NCBI GenBank assembly: GCA_021298015.1
Contig: JAJTGY010000037.1
Span: forward strand, 1-39,429
Direction of reading: 5' to 3'
Length of the DNA stretch: 39,429 nucleotides
Source of the DNA: Flammeovirgaceae bacterium
GTDB taxonomy: Bacteria; Bacteroidota; Bacteroidia; Cytophagales; Cyclobacteriaceae
The position numbers and the translations under genes were made by a program. The notes beneath the pieces are model-generated. The model did not search any database and had not been told where the DNA came from. It saw only the letters and a program-made list of their open reading frames with translations. Positions 9,386-16,910 of this stretch are shown here, piece after piece (position 1 is the first letter of the stretch; the number at the start of each line of letters is the position of its first letter).

Positions 9386-12300
9386 ATGCGATACAACTTG
9401 CTCCTGGTGCTCCTGCTCCTGATGGCGGGCACGGTAATGGCACAGAAAAAGAATACCCCTGCAGCCAAACCTACCACCACCTTTGATGAAAAGCTCTACA
9501 ACGGCCTGGAATGGCGAAGCATTGGCCCCTTCCGCGGTGGGCGCTCGGCTTCGGTGACCGGTGTGCCCGGTAAACCCAACCTCTATTATTTCGGTGCTAC
9601 GGGCGGTGGCGTGTGGCGCACTACCGATGCCGGCAACTCCTGGGAAAACATTTCTGACGGATTTTTTGGCGGATCCATTGGCGCTGTTGCCGTAAGCGAA
9701 TGGGACAATAACGTAATCTACGTGGGCGGTGGCGAAAAAACCGTGCGCGGTAACGTATCCTACGGTTACGGCATGTGGAAATCGGTCGATGCCGGCAAAA
9801 CCTGGACACACCTTGGCCTGAAAGAATCAAGGCATATACCCCGTGTTCGCATTCACCCGAAAAATCCCGATGTGGTGTATGCCGCTGTCCTGGGCGACTT
9901 ATTCAAATCGTCTGAAGAACGTGGTGTTTATAAATCCATTGACGGGGGAAAAAACTGGAAGCGAACCCTGTTTGCCAATGCCGATGCAGGTGCGGTTGAC
10001 CTGTGCTTCGACCCGAACAATGCGCGAATCATGTATGCCTCCACCTGGCGCATTCGCAGAACGCCTCACAGCCTGGAAAGCGGTGGAGAGGGTTCGGCTA
10101 TGTGGAAGAGCACAGATGGTGGAGAGACGTGGACCAACATTTCAACTAACAGCGGGCTGCCGAAAGGTACCTGGGGCATCGTAGGCGTAACCGTATCACC
10201 TGTAAACTCCAATCGGGTGTATGCCATTATTGAAAACGAAAATGGAGGTGTATACCGGAGCGATGACGAGGGAAAAACCTGGCGCAAGATGAATGATAGC
10301 CGCGATCTTCGCCAACGCGCCTGGTACTATTCGCGCATTTATGCCGATACCCAGGACGTTGATATGGTGTACGTGGTAAACGTGAGCTACCACCGATCCA
10401 AAGACGGGGGCCGCACATTCCAGGCTTACAATGCCCCACACGGTGACCATCACGATTTGTGGATTGCACCGGAAGACAACCAGCGAATGGCGATTGCTGA
10501 TGATGGAGGTGCCCAAGTGAGTTTTGATGGCGGAGAAAACTGGACAACTTACGGCAATCAACCTACAGGACAGTTTTACCGGGTAGTTACCGACAACGCA
10601 TTCCCGTATCGGATTTATGGCGCCCAGCAGGATAATTCGACCATACGCATTTATCACCGCACGGATGGGTTTGCCATCACCGATCGGGATTGGGAAGAAT
10701 CGGCCGGAAGTGAAAGCGGACACCTCGCACCCGATCCTGCCGATCCGGAAATCGTGTACGGTGGCAATTATGGCGGCTTGCTGGAAGTTCTAAATCATCG
10801 CACGAACGAAAGCCGCGCAGTGAATGTATGGCCCAACAACCCCATGGGCCATGGAGTGGAAGACATGAAGTACCGGTTCCAATGGAACTTCCCCATCTTC
10901 TTCTCACCGCACAACCCCAAGAAGTTGTATACTACCTCGAATCACGTCCATGTTTCACTAAATGGCGGCCAATCCTGGGAAACCATCAGCCCCGACTTAA
11001 CGCGCAACGACAAGTCGAAGATGGGGTCATCCGGTGGTCCGATTACAAAAGACAATACGAGTGTAGAATACTACTGCACTATTTTCGCGGCAGGCGAGTC
11101 ACCTTATGAAAAGGATTTTGTGGTGACCGGTTCGGATGACGGCCTGGTGTATGCCACCACGGATGGCGGCAAGAACTGGCAAAACATCACACCGAAAGAC
11201 ATGCCCGAGTGGACCATGATCAACAGCGTGGAATTTGATGCACACGCTAAGGGAGGGATCTACATTGCCGGCACCCGGTACAAATCCGGTGACTATCGCC
11301 CCTACCTGTACAAATCAAAAGACTACGGCAAAACGTGGGTGCGCATCACGGACGGTATTGACGCAGGCCATTTCACGCGCGTATTGCGGGCCGACCCGAA
11401 GCGCAAAGGACTACTCTATGCCGGCACCGAAACGGGTATGTACATTTCATTTGACGATGGAACCAGTTGGAAACCCTTTCAACTTAATCTACCAATCGTG
11501 CCCATTACCGACCTTACACTGCGAAACGACAATTTGATTGCCGCCACACAAGGGCGTGGATTTTGGCTGATCGATGATCTGACGCCCCTCCATCAGTTAA
11601 ACGACCAGGTCGCAGCTGGTGACGCCTACCTATACAAACCGATGCCCAGCTACCGCATGGGGCCCGGCTTCAGTTTTGGCCGCGCACCACGAACCGCTGG
11701 GCAAAATCACCCGGGTGGAGTAACGGTGCATTTCATAGTGAAAGATACGACCAAGGCCGAGGTTACATTAGAGTTTCTGCAGACGGATGGAAAGCTGATC
11801 AAGAAATTCTCAACCAAACCCGACCTGAAGGCCAAAGAAGAAAAACTCACACTCAAACAGCCGGGTATGAACAAATTCAACTGGAACATGCGATACCCGG
11901 ATGCCGACCGGTTTGATGGCCTGATCCTGTGGGCTTCATCGCTGAGCGGACCCCGGACCCTGCCGGGTACGTACAAACTGCGGCTCACCGTAAACGGAAA
12001 ATCCATGGAAACGGACTTCGAGATTCTCAAAGACCCCCGCTCGACCGGCACCGATGCCGATCTGAAAGCCCAGTTTGATTTTCTGCAGGAAGTGATTGCC
12101 AAAGTGAGTGAAACACACACTGCTATCAAGAAAATCCGGACTGCCCGTGAGCAGATCAACCGTGCTATCGATCCTATCAAAGATCAAAAAGAGGCTATGA
12201 AAGATGTGCTCGACAAGGCAAAGGCTATTCAGGATGATATGAAGAAGATTGAGGAAGCGCTGTACCAGACCAAGAACCGCAGTGGTCAGGACCCCCTCAA

Positions 12301-12520
12301 CTTCCCCATTCGCCTGAACAACAAGCTTGCACACCTGAATTCACTGGCGGGTTCGGGCAATTTCCGACCTACCGATCAGATGATTGCCTTCAAACAGGAG
12401 ATCACAGCCGAAATTGATGCACAGTTGGCCGCGCTGGACAAAATCTTCAAACAGGATGTGCCCGCGTTTAATGCGCTGGTAAACCAGAAAAATATTGATG
12501 CGGTGGTTCTGAAAGACTGA
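9386..12520 (+). CDS. Exported Asp-box (BNR/VPS10-like) beta-propeller protein
   Basis: A 1044-residue protein with an N-terminal signal peptide (about 1-19, ending VMAQ). It contains at least ten Asp-box motifs of the form D-x-G-x-x-W (TDAGNSW, VDAGKTW, IDGGKNW, TDGGETW, DDEGKTW, FDGGENW, LNGGQSW, TDGGKNW, KDYGKTW, DDGTSW), spread over about residues 50-700. These mark sialidase/sortilin-type beta-propeller blades. An immunoglobulin-like segment follows (about 770-880). The last 150 residues are alpha-helical, Lys/Glu-rich and probably coiled coil. Such proteins are often annotated as glycosyl hydrolases, but Asp boxes are structural and I see no catalytic sialidase residues, so no enzymatic role is claimed. 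There is no type IX sorting domain at the C-terminus. The gene is monocistronic and ends at the terminator at 12537-12567. Confidence 0.9.
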   Translation: MRYNLLLVLLLLMAGTVMAQKKNTPAAKPTTTFDEKLYNGLEWRSIGPFRGGRSASVTGVPGKPNLYYFGATGGGVWRTTDAGNSWENISDGFFGGSIGAVAVSEWDNNVIYVGGGEKTVRGNVSYGYGMWKSVDAGKTWTHLGLKESRHIPRVRIHPKNPDVVYAAVLGDLFKSSEERGVYKSIDGGKNWKRTLFANADAGAVDLCFDPNNARIMYASTWRIRRTPHSLESGGEGSAMWKSTDGGETWTNISTNSGLPKGTWGIVGVTVSPVNSNRVYAIIENENGGVYRSDDEGKTWRKMNDSRDLRQRAWYYSRIYADTQDVDMVYVVNVSYHRSKDGGRTFQAYNAPHGDHHDLWIAPEDNQRMAIADDGGAQVSFDGGENWTTYGNQPTGQFYRVVTDNAFPYRIYGAQQDNSTIRIYHRTDGFAITDRDWEESAGSESGHLAPDPADPEIVYGGNYGGLLEVLNHRTNESRAVNVWPNNPMGHGVEDMKYRFQWNFPIFFSPHNPKKLYTTSNHVHVSLNGGQSWETISPDLTRNDKSKMGSSGGPITKDNTSVEYYCTIFAAGESPYEKDFVVTGSDDGLVYATTDGGKNWQNITPKDMPEWTMINSVEFDAHAKGGIYIAGTRYKSGDYRPYLYKSKDYGKTWVRITDGIDAGHFTRVLRADPKRKGLLYAGTETGMYISFDDGTSWKPFQLNLPIVPITDLTLRNDNLIAATQGRGFWLIDDLTPLHQLNDQVAAGDAYLYKPMPSYRMGPGFSFGRAPRTAGQNHPGGVTVHFIVKDTTKAEVTLEFLQTDGKLIKKFSTKPDLKAKEEKLTLKQPGMNKFNWNMRYPDADRFDGLILWASSLSGPRTLPGTYKLRLTVNGKSMETDFEILKDPRSTGTDADLKAQFDFLQEVIAKVSETHTAIKKIRTAREQINRAIDPIKDQKEAMKDVLDKAKAIQDDMKKIEEALYQTKNRSGQDPLNFPIRLNNKLAHLNSLAGSGNFRPTDQMIAFKQEITAEIDAQLAALDKIFKQDVPAFNALVNQKNIDAVVLKD

Positions 12521-12536
12521 AAAGTTTTGAATAAAC

Positions 12537-12567
12537 AAAAAAGGTCGTCCCAAAGACGACCTTTTTT
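12537..12567. terminator. Bidirectional terminator between convergent units
   Basis: A 13-bp stem (12537-12549 with 12555-12567, core GGTCGTC/GACGACC) with loop CCAAA is flanked by an A-run on the left and a T-run on the right, so it can act in both directions. It ends the Asp-box protein gene (plus) and the aromatic operon (minus), whose stop codon is at 12597. Confidence 0.92.
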
Positions 12568-12596
12568 GTTTTAGCTCCAGTAAAGAAATCCAGGCA

Positions 12597-13703
12597 TCAA
12601 ACCGCTTTTTCAACTTTATCATTCATCACGCGTTGCTGCACCTGAATCGACTCGTAGTGAATGAGCTTGAGTAAATCCGTTACAAAATCCTGACTCAATC
12701 CCATTGCATTACCTTGGGCCAGTCGCGTATTCAGGATTTCATCCCAGCGATTTACCTGAAGAATGGTTACGTTGTTGTCGCGCTTGTAGTGCCCGATTTG
12801 CTCCGAGATTTTCATGCGGGCGCTCATCTTGCCCATGATGTCATCGTCCAGTTGATCGATCTGCTCCCGGAGAATGGTCAGCGTGTCGCGAAACTCTTTA
12901 CTCACCACTTCAGCTTTACGAACAATCAAAGCGTCCAGCATCTTTCCAAAAGCAGCTGGAGTGATTTGTTGCTTGGCATCGCTCCACGCCTGATCGGGTG
13001 TAATGTGGCTCTCCAGCATGATACCCGCCATGTCCAGATCAAGTGCTTTCTGAGCCACAAAGGGCAGCAACTCGCGGTTACCACAGATATGGCTCGGGTC
13101 GCAAATAATCTCCAACTCCGGAAAACGAGTCTTCAATTCAATAGCAAAATCCCACATGGGTGCATTGCGGAATGGTCCCTTATCGAACGAGGAAAAACCG
13201 CGGTGTATGGCAGCCAATGTTCGGATACCTGCGCGGTTGAGTCGTTCCAATGCGCCAATCCAAAGTTCAAGATCCGGGTTTACCGGGTTCTTCACCATCA
13301 CGGGGATGTCCACCCCTTGCAGGGCATCCGCAATTTCCTGAACCGAAAATGGATTGACCGTGGTACGGGCACCCACCCACAGCACGTCCACCCCGGCCTT
13401 AAGGCAGGCCTCCACATGCGCAGCTGTGGCCACCTCGGTGGTAACCGGGATGCCGGTTTCTCTTTTTGCCGCCATCAGCCAGGCTAAGCCGGCCTCCCCT
13501 GCTCCTTCGAACTGACCCGGCCGCGTACGTGGTTTCCAGATGCCGGCTCGCAACAAATGCACCCGATTGAGTGCCTTCAATTGCATTGCCGTAGTTACCG
13601 TTTGATGCTCGGTCTCCGCACTGCATGGGCCGCTGATGATAATGGGGGTTTGAATGCCCAACCAGCCAGCCAAACTATTGGTTTGTAATCCCTTCTTGCT
13701 CAT
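12597..13703 (-). CDS. Bifunctional DAHP synthase / chorismate mutase
   Basis: The N-terminal domain condenses erythrose 4-phosphate and PEP to DAHP, the first step of the shikimate pathway. The C-terminal domain converts chorismate to prephenate. Residues 1-265 form a short DAHP synthase related to KDO8P synthase (type I-beta): SGPCSAE near 24, RAGIWKPRTRP near 52, AIHRGFSSFD near 164 and CDPSHICGNR near 200. Residues 275-360 form an AroQ-type helical chorismate mutase (LREQIDQLDDDIMGKMSARMK onward). The 368-residue length fits this fusion, which is typical of Bacteroidota. The mutase domain is expected to give feedback control by prephenate or its products. The ATG overlaps the tyrA stop by 4 nt (ATGA), implying translational coupling. 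It is the last gene of the aromatic operon. Confidence 0.94.
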   Translation of the reverse strand: MSKKGLQTNSLAGWLGIQTPIIISGPCSAETEHQTVTTAMQLKALNRVHLLRAGIWKPRTRPGQFEGAGEAGLAWLMAAKRETGIPVTTEVATAAHVEACLKAGVDVLWVGARTTVNPFSVQEIADALQGVDIPVMVKNPVNPDLELWIGALERLNRAGIRTLAAIHRGFSSFDKGPFRNAPMWDFAIELKTRFPELEIICDPSHICGNRELLPFVAQKALDLDMAGIMLESHITPDQAWSDAKQQITPAAFGKMLDALIVRKAEVVSKEFRDTLTILREQIDQLDDDIMGKMSARMKISEQIGHYKRDNNVTILQVNRWDEILNTRLAQGNAMGLSQDFVTDLLKLIHYESIQVQQRVMNDKVEKAV

Positions 13704-14599
13704 ACTCTATTCAAAATAACGGTTTTTTCCTTTTGTTGTTTGGTCTTTAATTCAATGCCATCGAGCACGCGCCTGATTTCGTTGGCGCTGCTCAGCATTT
13801 GGTGAAGTTCCTTCACGTCACCTTTCACCAGGTGGTAGTGAAATTTTTGCAGGTGCATGATGTACTCCAGCAACGCCTGGCTCAGGTACCGGGCATTTTG
13901 CTCAAAAATGGGCGCCCACATATCGGGCGAACTCTTGGCGAGGCGAACGGTGGACGAAAAACCGGTGCTGGCCAGCTCAAAAATGTTACGCTCATCTTTT
14001 TCGATGTCCAACACCGTTTGCCCGAGTAAAAAAGAACTCACATGCGAAAGATGTGACACGTAGGCCACGTGGCGGTCATGTTCATCCGCGTCCATATACA
14101 CCGTCTTCATGCCAAGAACAGAAAACACATTCTCGACCCGGGCAAGGGCATCGGCTGCTGAGCGGCTACGCTCACAAATAATGTTCGTCTTTCCCGCAAA
14201 CAATCCGGTAAAAGCCGCACGCGGGCCCGAATTTTCAGTGCCCGCCAGTGGATGGGCAGCCACAAAACGTTCGCGACCGGGATGTTGATCAAGCGCATCG
14301 CAAATCTGCTTCTTGGTTGAACCTACATCAAAAACCACACAGGTGGGCGAAATGCGATTCAGCACATCAGGCAATAGTTGCACCAGTGCCCCGACCGGAA
14401 TGGCCGCGACAATCAGGTCACTCTCAACGGCCAGCCGGTCGACCGTAACACATTCATCAATCAAACCAAGCCGAACAGCCTCTTCACCGGTTTCCTCCAG
14501 CTGGTCGGCACCCAATACCCGGCTGGCCAAGCCTGATTTCTTTAAATCCAAGGCTATGCTGCCACCAATCAACCCAACGCCTATGATACCGAGATTCAT
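13700..14599 (-). CDS. tyrA: Prephenate dehydrogenase
   Basis: This enzyme oxidatively decarboxylates prephenate to 4-hydroxyphenylpyruvate, with NAD(P) as acceptor, on the tyrosine branch. The 299-residue protein starts with a Rossmann fold (GVGLIGGSIALDLKKSG at 7-23). It has FDVGSTKKQ near 90, the substrate-loop motif AAHPLAGTENSG near 114 and the DEHDRHVAYVSHLSH segment near 168, which contains the catalytic and substrate-binding histidines. The C-terminal half is helical, and there is no ACT domain. Both ends overlap neighbours by 4 nt (ATGA at each junction), so its translation is probably coupled to both the aminotransferase and the DAHP synthase. Confidence 0.95.
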   Translation of the reverse strand: MNLGIIGVGLIGGSIALDLKKSGLASRVLGADQLEETGEEAVRLGLIDECVTVDRLAVESDLIVAAIPVGALVQLLPDVLNRISPTCVVFDVGSTKKQICDALDQHPGRERFVAAHPLAGTENSGPRAAFTGLFAGKTNIICERSRSAADALARVENVFSVLGMKTVYMDADEHDRHVAYVSHLSHVSSFLLGQTVLDIEKDERNIFELASTGFSSTVRLAKSSPDMWAPIFEQNARYLSQALLEYIMHLQKFHYHLVKGDVKELHQMLSSANEIRRVLDGIELKTKQQKEKTVILNRV

Positions 14600-15789
14600 C
14601 GTACTTCCACCTTTATCTTTTTTTCCACGAGCGCCTGATGTTGCTGAATGCGTTCAAGCGCAATCTTCATCTGCCCAACCGGGCTGCACAACGAAATGCG
14701 AATATGCCTCGCGCCCTTTGAACCAAAAATGAAACCGGGCGTAATGAAGACATGGGCACCGTAAAGAATTTCATCCACCCACTTTTCCACTTCGGCAATG
14801 CGTTCGTTTACGCGAGCCCAAACAAACAATCCGGATTGATCCAGCGCGTATTGGCAATCCAACTCATCCAATATCTGGTGAGCCACTACCTTTCGTCCGC
14901 GGTATACGTCATTCAGTTCATTGAACCACTCACGGGAGTGCCGAAGTGCTTCGGTGGCCGCCTGCTGCAACCCGAGAAACATGCCGGAGTCCATATTGCT
15001 CTTTACCCGTAAAATGGCATCCAGAAATTCCGGCTTACCGGCCACCCATCCGATGCGCCAGCCTGCCATGTTGTGCGACTTGCTGAGCGAATTCAACTCG
15101 AGCGCAACCTCCTCAGCCCCGGGTATCGACAAGAGACTGAGTGGTGAATCGTTCAGGATCAGGCTGTACGGATTGTCGTTGACGATCAGAAAGTGATGCT
15201 GACGAGCGAGGCTGACAAGTTCTTGCAACTCCTCCGCTCGGGCCACTCGCCCGGTAGGCATGTGAGGAAAATTTACCCACATCAACTTCACACGCGAAAG
15301 ATCCTGCTGGCGTAAGGCATCCAAATCGGGCGCCCAGTTTTGTTGTTCGTCCAGTGCATACGTTCGGATTTTTCCACCGACCAGGTTGGTAACACTGGAA
15401 TAAGTGGGGTAACCAGGGTCTGGTACCAGCACTTCATCGCCTTCATCCACAAACGCCATGGCAATGTGCATAATGCCCTCCTTACTGCCCATCAGGGGTA
15501 GAATTTCCCGTTCAGGGTTCAGGGAAACACCATAGGTGTCTCGGTAAAAAGCCGCGATGGCCTGACGCAGCGCAGGTATGCCTTTGTAGCTTTGGTAGCC
15601 ATGCGTATCCGGAAGGCGTGCAGAATCAATCAACGCATCAATCACGTTTGAGGTGGGGGCAAGATCGGGACTGCCAATGCCGAGGTTAATCACTTTCCGG
15701 CCTTGCGTGTCGAGGGCCCGAACCTCAGCCAACTTGCGACTGAAGTAGTATTCATCTACGCGTGTTATTCGTTTTGCCGTTTGAATCAT
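14596..15789 (-). CDS. Class I PLP aminotransferase (aromatic operon)
   Basis: A fold-type I aminotransferase of 397 residues from the ATG at 15789. The frame extends to a TTG at 15795, which overlaps the pheA stop, and the ATG two bases after that stop is more likely. Its position between pheA and tyrA suggests it transaminates phenylpyruvate and 4-hydroxyphenylpyruvate (or prephenate) in the last step to Phe and Tyr; this is inferred from context. Motifs: GYQSYKG near 65, NDNPYS with the PLP-ring Asp near 205, and SLSKSHNMAGWRIGW with the Schiff-base Lys at about 237. The usual NPTG motif reads NFPHMPTG, so the Asn that normally contacts the PLP ring oxygen is Met (about 177). By family it is close to LL-diaminopimelate and aspartate aminotransferases. 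Confidence 0.92.
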   Translation of the reverse strand: MIQTAKRITRVDEYYFSRKLAEVRALDTQGRKVINLGIGSPDLAPTSNVIDALIDSARLPDTHGYQSYKGIPALRQAIAAFYRDTYGVSLNPEREILPLMGSKEGIMHIAMAFVDEGDEVLVPDPGYPTYSSVTNLVGGKIRTYALDEQQNWAPDLDALRQQDLSRVKLMWVNFPHMPTGRVARAEELQELVSLARQHHFLIVNDNPYSLILNDSPLSLLSIPGAEEVALELNSLSKSHNMAGWRIGWVAGKPEFLDAILRVKSNMDSGMFLGLQQAATEALRHSREWFNELNDVYRGRKVVAHQILDELDCQYALDQSGLFVWARVNERIAEVEKWVDEILYGAHVFITPGFIFGSKGARHIRISLCSPVGQMKIALERIQQHQALVEKKIKVEVR

Positions 15790-15791
15790 GG

Positions 15792-16637
15792 TCAACTGAA
15801 TTGAATGTTAGCTTTTTTGTACTCGCCCAGAATATTGAGGTTGCGCACCTGCCGCAGCACAACTTTCAACGCCTGATCATATTGCTTGCGCTGGCGCCAC
15901 TCCACATCCACATGAATCGAGTACTCGCTGGGTTTTCCAATAATGGGTACAGACTGAATCTTCGTGAGATTGATCTGGTGCTGCTTGAAAATAGTGAGGA
16001 TGTCGGCCAGACTGCCGGCCTCATTTCTTACCTCAAAGCACAGTGTCGCTTTGTTGGCGCCCAAACCGTTGGCCTCCCGGCTCAACATCAGAAAGCGAGT
16101 GAAATTTTTCTTATGAGTCTCAATTCTCCGCTCCAGGATATGCAATCCAAACTTTTTTGCTGCCTGCTCATTGGCCACGGCTGCAGTATCTTTCAGCTTC
16201 TCATCGCGAATGCGCCTGGCAGAAAACGCTGTGTCTTCACTCTCGCGGATGGCCACTCCGGGCAGTGCGTGGAGAAACTCGGCACATTGGCGGATCGCCA
16301 TCGGGTGGGACTCAATTTGCCGGATGTTCTGCATAGCGACACCGGGCAGCGCCATTAAATGCATATGGATGGGCAGATAAAGCTCACCATGGATTGAAAA
16401 ATGGTTTTGTTGCAGCAAAAAGTAATTCGGTAAAATGCTACCCGCGATCGAATTTTCGATTGCCATCACCGCATGATCGGCCTCCCCGCTCTTTAAAGCC
16501 TCGCACAGGCGATGAAACGAAAGGCACTCAACCGTTTCTATTGATTTACCAAAGAATGAGAAGGCTGCTACTTCGTGGAAACTGGTAGCTATGCCCTGAA
16601 TGGCGATGCGCGGCCTGATGTTATTCTTTTTTCCCAT
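15792..16637 (-). CDS. pheA: Prephenate dehydratase
   Basis: This enzyme converts prephenate to phenylpyruvate, the committed step to phenylalanine. From the ATG at 16637 the product has 281 residues: a dehydratase domain (about 8-185, with AIENSIAGS near 59 and HKKNFTRFLML near 174) and a C-terminal ACT domain (about 195-270, NEAGSLADIL). The ACT domain normally binds Phe for feedback inhibition. The usual ESRP motif of the ACT domain reads QSVP here. There is no chorismate mutase domain, which is instead fused to DAHP synthase in this operon. The frame continues to a TTG at 16646 that I reject. The ATG lies 12 nt after the attenuator-like hairpin and downstream of the aromatic leader peptide, so this gene is probably the first to feel attenuation. 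The aminotransferase ATG follows 2 nt after the stop. Confidence 0.94.
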   Translation of the reverse strand: MGKKNNIRPRIAIQGIATSFHEVAAFSFFGKSIETVECLSFHRLCEALKSGEADHAVMAIENSIAGSILPNYFLLQQNHFSIHGELYLPIHMHLMALPGVAMQNIRQIESHPMAIRQCAEFLHALPGVAIRESEDTAFSARRIRDEKLKDTAAVANEQAAKKFGLHILERRIETHKKNFTRFLMLSREANGLGANKATLCFEVRNEAGSLADILTIFKQHQINLTKIQSVPIIGKPSEYSIHVDVEWRQRKQYDQALKVVLRQVRNLNILGEYKKANIQFS

Positions 16638-16649
16638 GGTCTTCAAATG

Positions 16650-16678
16650 AAAATCCCCCGTTTATGGCGGGGGATTTT
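16650..16678 (-). terminator. Attenuator-type terminator hairpin before pheA
   Basis: A perfect 10-bp stem (16669-16678 with 16650-16659, AAAATCCCCC/GGGGGATTTT), extendable by a G:C pair, has a 7-nt loop. In the minus direction it ends in TTTT followed by CATTTG, a moderately U-rich tail. It sits in the 5' leader of pheA, 12 nt before the ATG, and after a leader peptide rich in aromatic codons. That position makes it a conditional (attenuating) terminator rather than the end of an upstream gene. An alternative is translational control of pheA initiation by the same hairpin. Confidence 0.78.
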
Positions 16679-16698
16679 CGACTAGCTTGTTTATCAGT

Positions 16699-16782
16699 TC
16701 AACAAAGCGATGTTCGTTTCAATCCCCCCTGGGCCTGAAAAAAATAATACCAGAAATAAAATCGCTTGTGGTTCATTTTCAT
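16699..16782 (-). CDS. Aromatic leader peptide (attenuation control)
   Basis: A 27-codon frame begins with ATG at 16782 (a second ATG at codon 3) and ends with TGA at 16701-16699. Codons 8-15 read FYFWYYFF: four Phe, three Tyr and one Trp in a row. Charged residues precede this run (HKR) and follow it (KR). Nothing of this kind is expected by chance, and it lies directly upstream of the operon that makes phenylalanine and tyrosine and carries the shared DAHP synthase. By analogy with pheL, trpL and hisL, ribosome stalling here would report low charging of aromatic tRNAs. The peptide itself probably has no function after synthesis. Confidence 0.85.
   Translation of the reverse strand: MKMNHKRFYFWYYFFQAQGGLKRTSLC
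16721..16729 (-). promoter_or_regulatory. Candidate antiterminator arm inside the leader
   Basis: GGGGGGATT in leader codons 18-21 duplicates the 3' arm of the terminator hairpin and can form eight base pairs with its 5' arm (AATCCCCC at 16676-16669). The two pairings are mutually exclusive. A second local stem (16708-16701 with 16691-16685, one bulge) containing the leader stop codon would lie in the loop. An early pairing (16767-16761 with 16711-16705) competes with that second stem. Confidence 0.65.
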
Positions 16783-16832
16783 TTCAACAGCGTGAAGAAA
16801 GGTGAATTTGCCTGAAAGTGCAAATGAGAGAC

Positions 16833-16840
16833 GAAAATTA
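16833..16840 (-). promoter_or_regulatory. Candidate -7 box of the aromatic operon
   Basis: TAATTTTC on the minus strand matches TAnnTTTG at all but the last base. It would place transcription start near 16826, about 44 nt before the leader-peptide ATG. No clear TTTG is seen 18-20 nt upstream, so this is tentative. Confidence 0.35.
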
Positions 16841-16872
16841 TAACAAAACGGATGTCGCCTAACCCCCGTTAG

Positions 16873-16904
16873 TTCGCCACAAGGTTCAATTTTGGTTACC
16901 TTTG
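16873..16904 (+). promoter_or_regulatory. Promoter of the coiled-coil lipoprotein gene
   Basis: TACCTTTG at 16897-16904 is a perfect -7 box. TTCG at 16873-16876 is a one-mismatch -33 box with a 20-nt gap. The box ends 6 nt before the ATG at 16911, so the mRNA would have almost no 5' leader. The upstream TTG frame start overlaps the box and is not used. Confidence 0.6.
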
Positions 16905-16910
16905 GGCATT

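Noticed and set aside
16650-16840. T-box riboswitch upstream of pheA
   Set aside because: I see no T-box bulge sequence (TGGNACCGCG-like) or Stem I features. The aromatic reading frame and the duplicated arm explain the region better.
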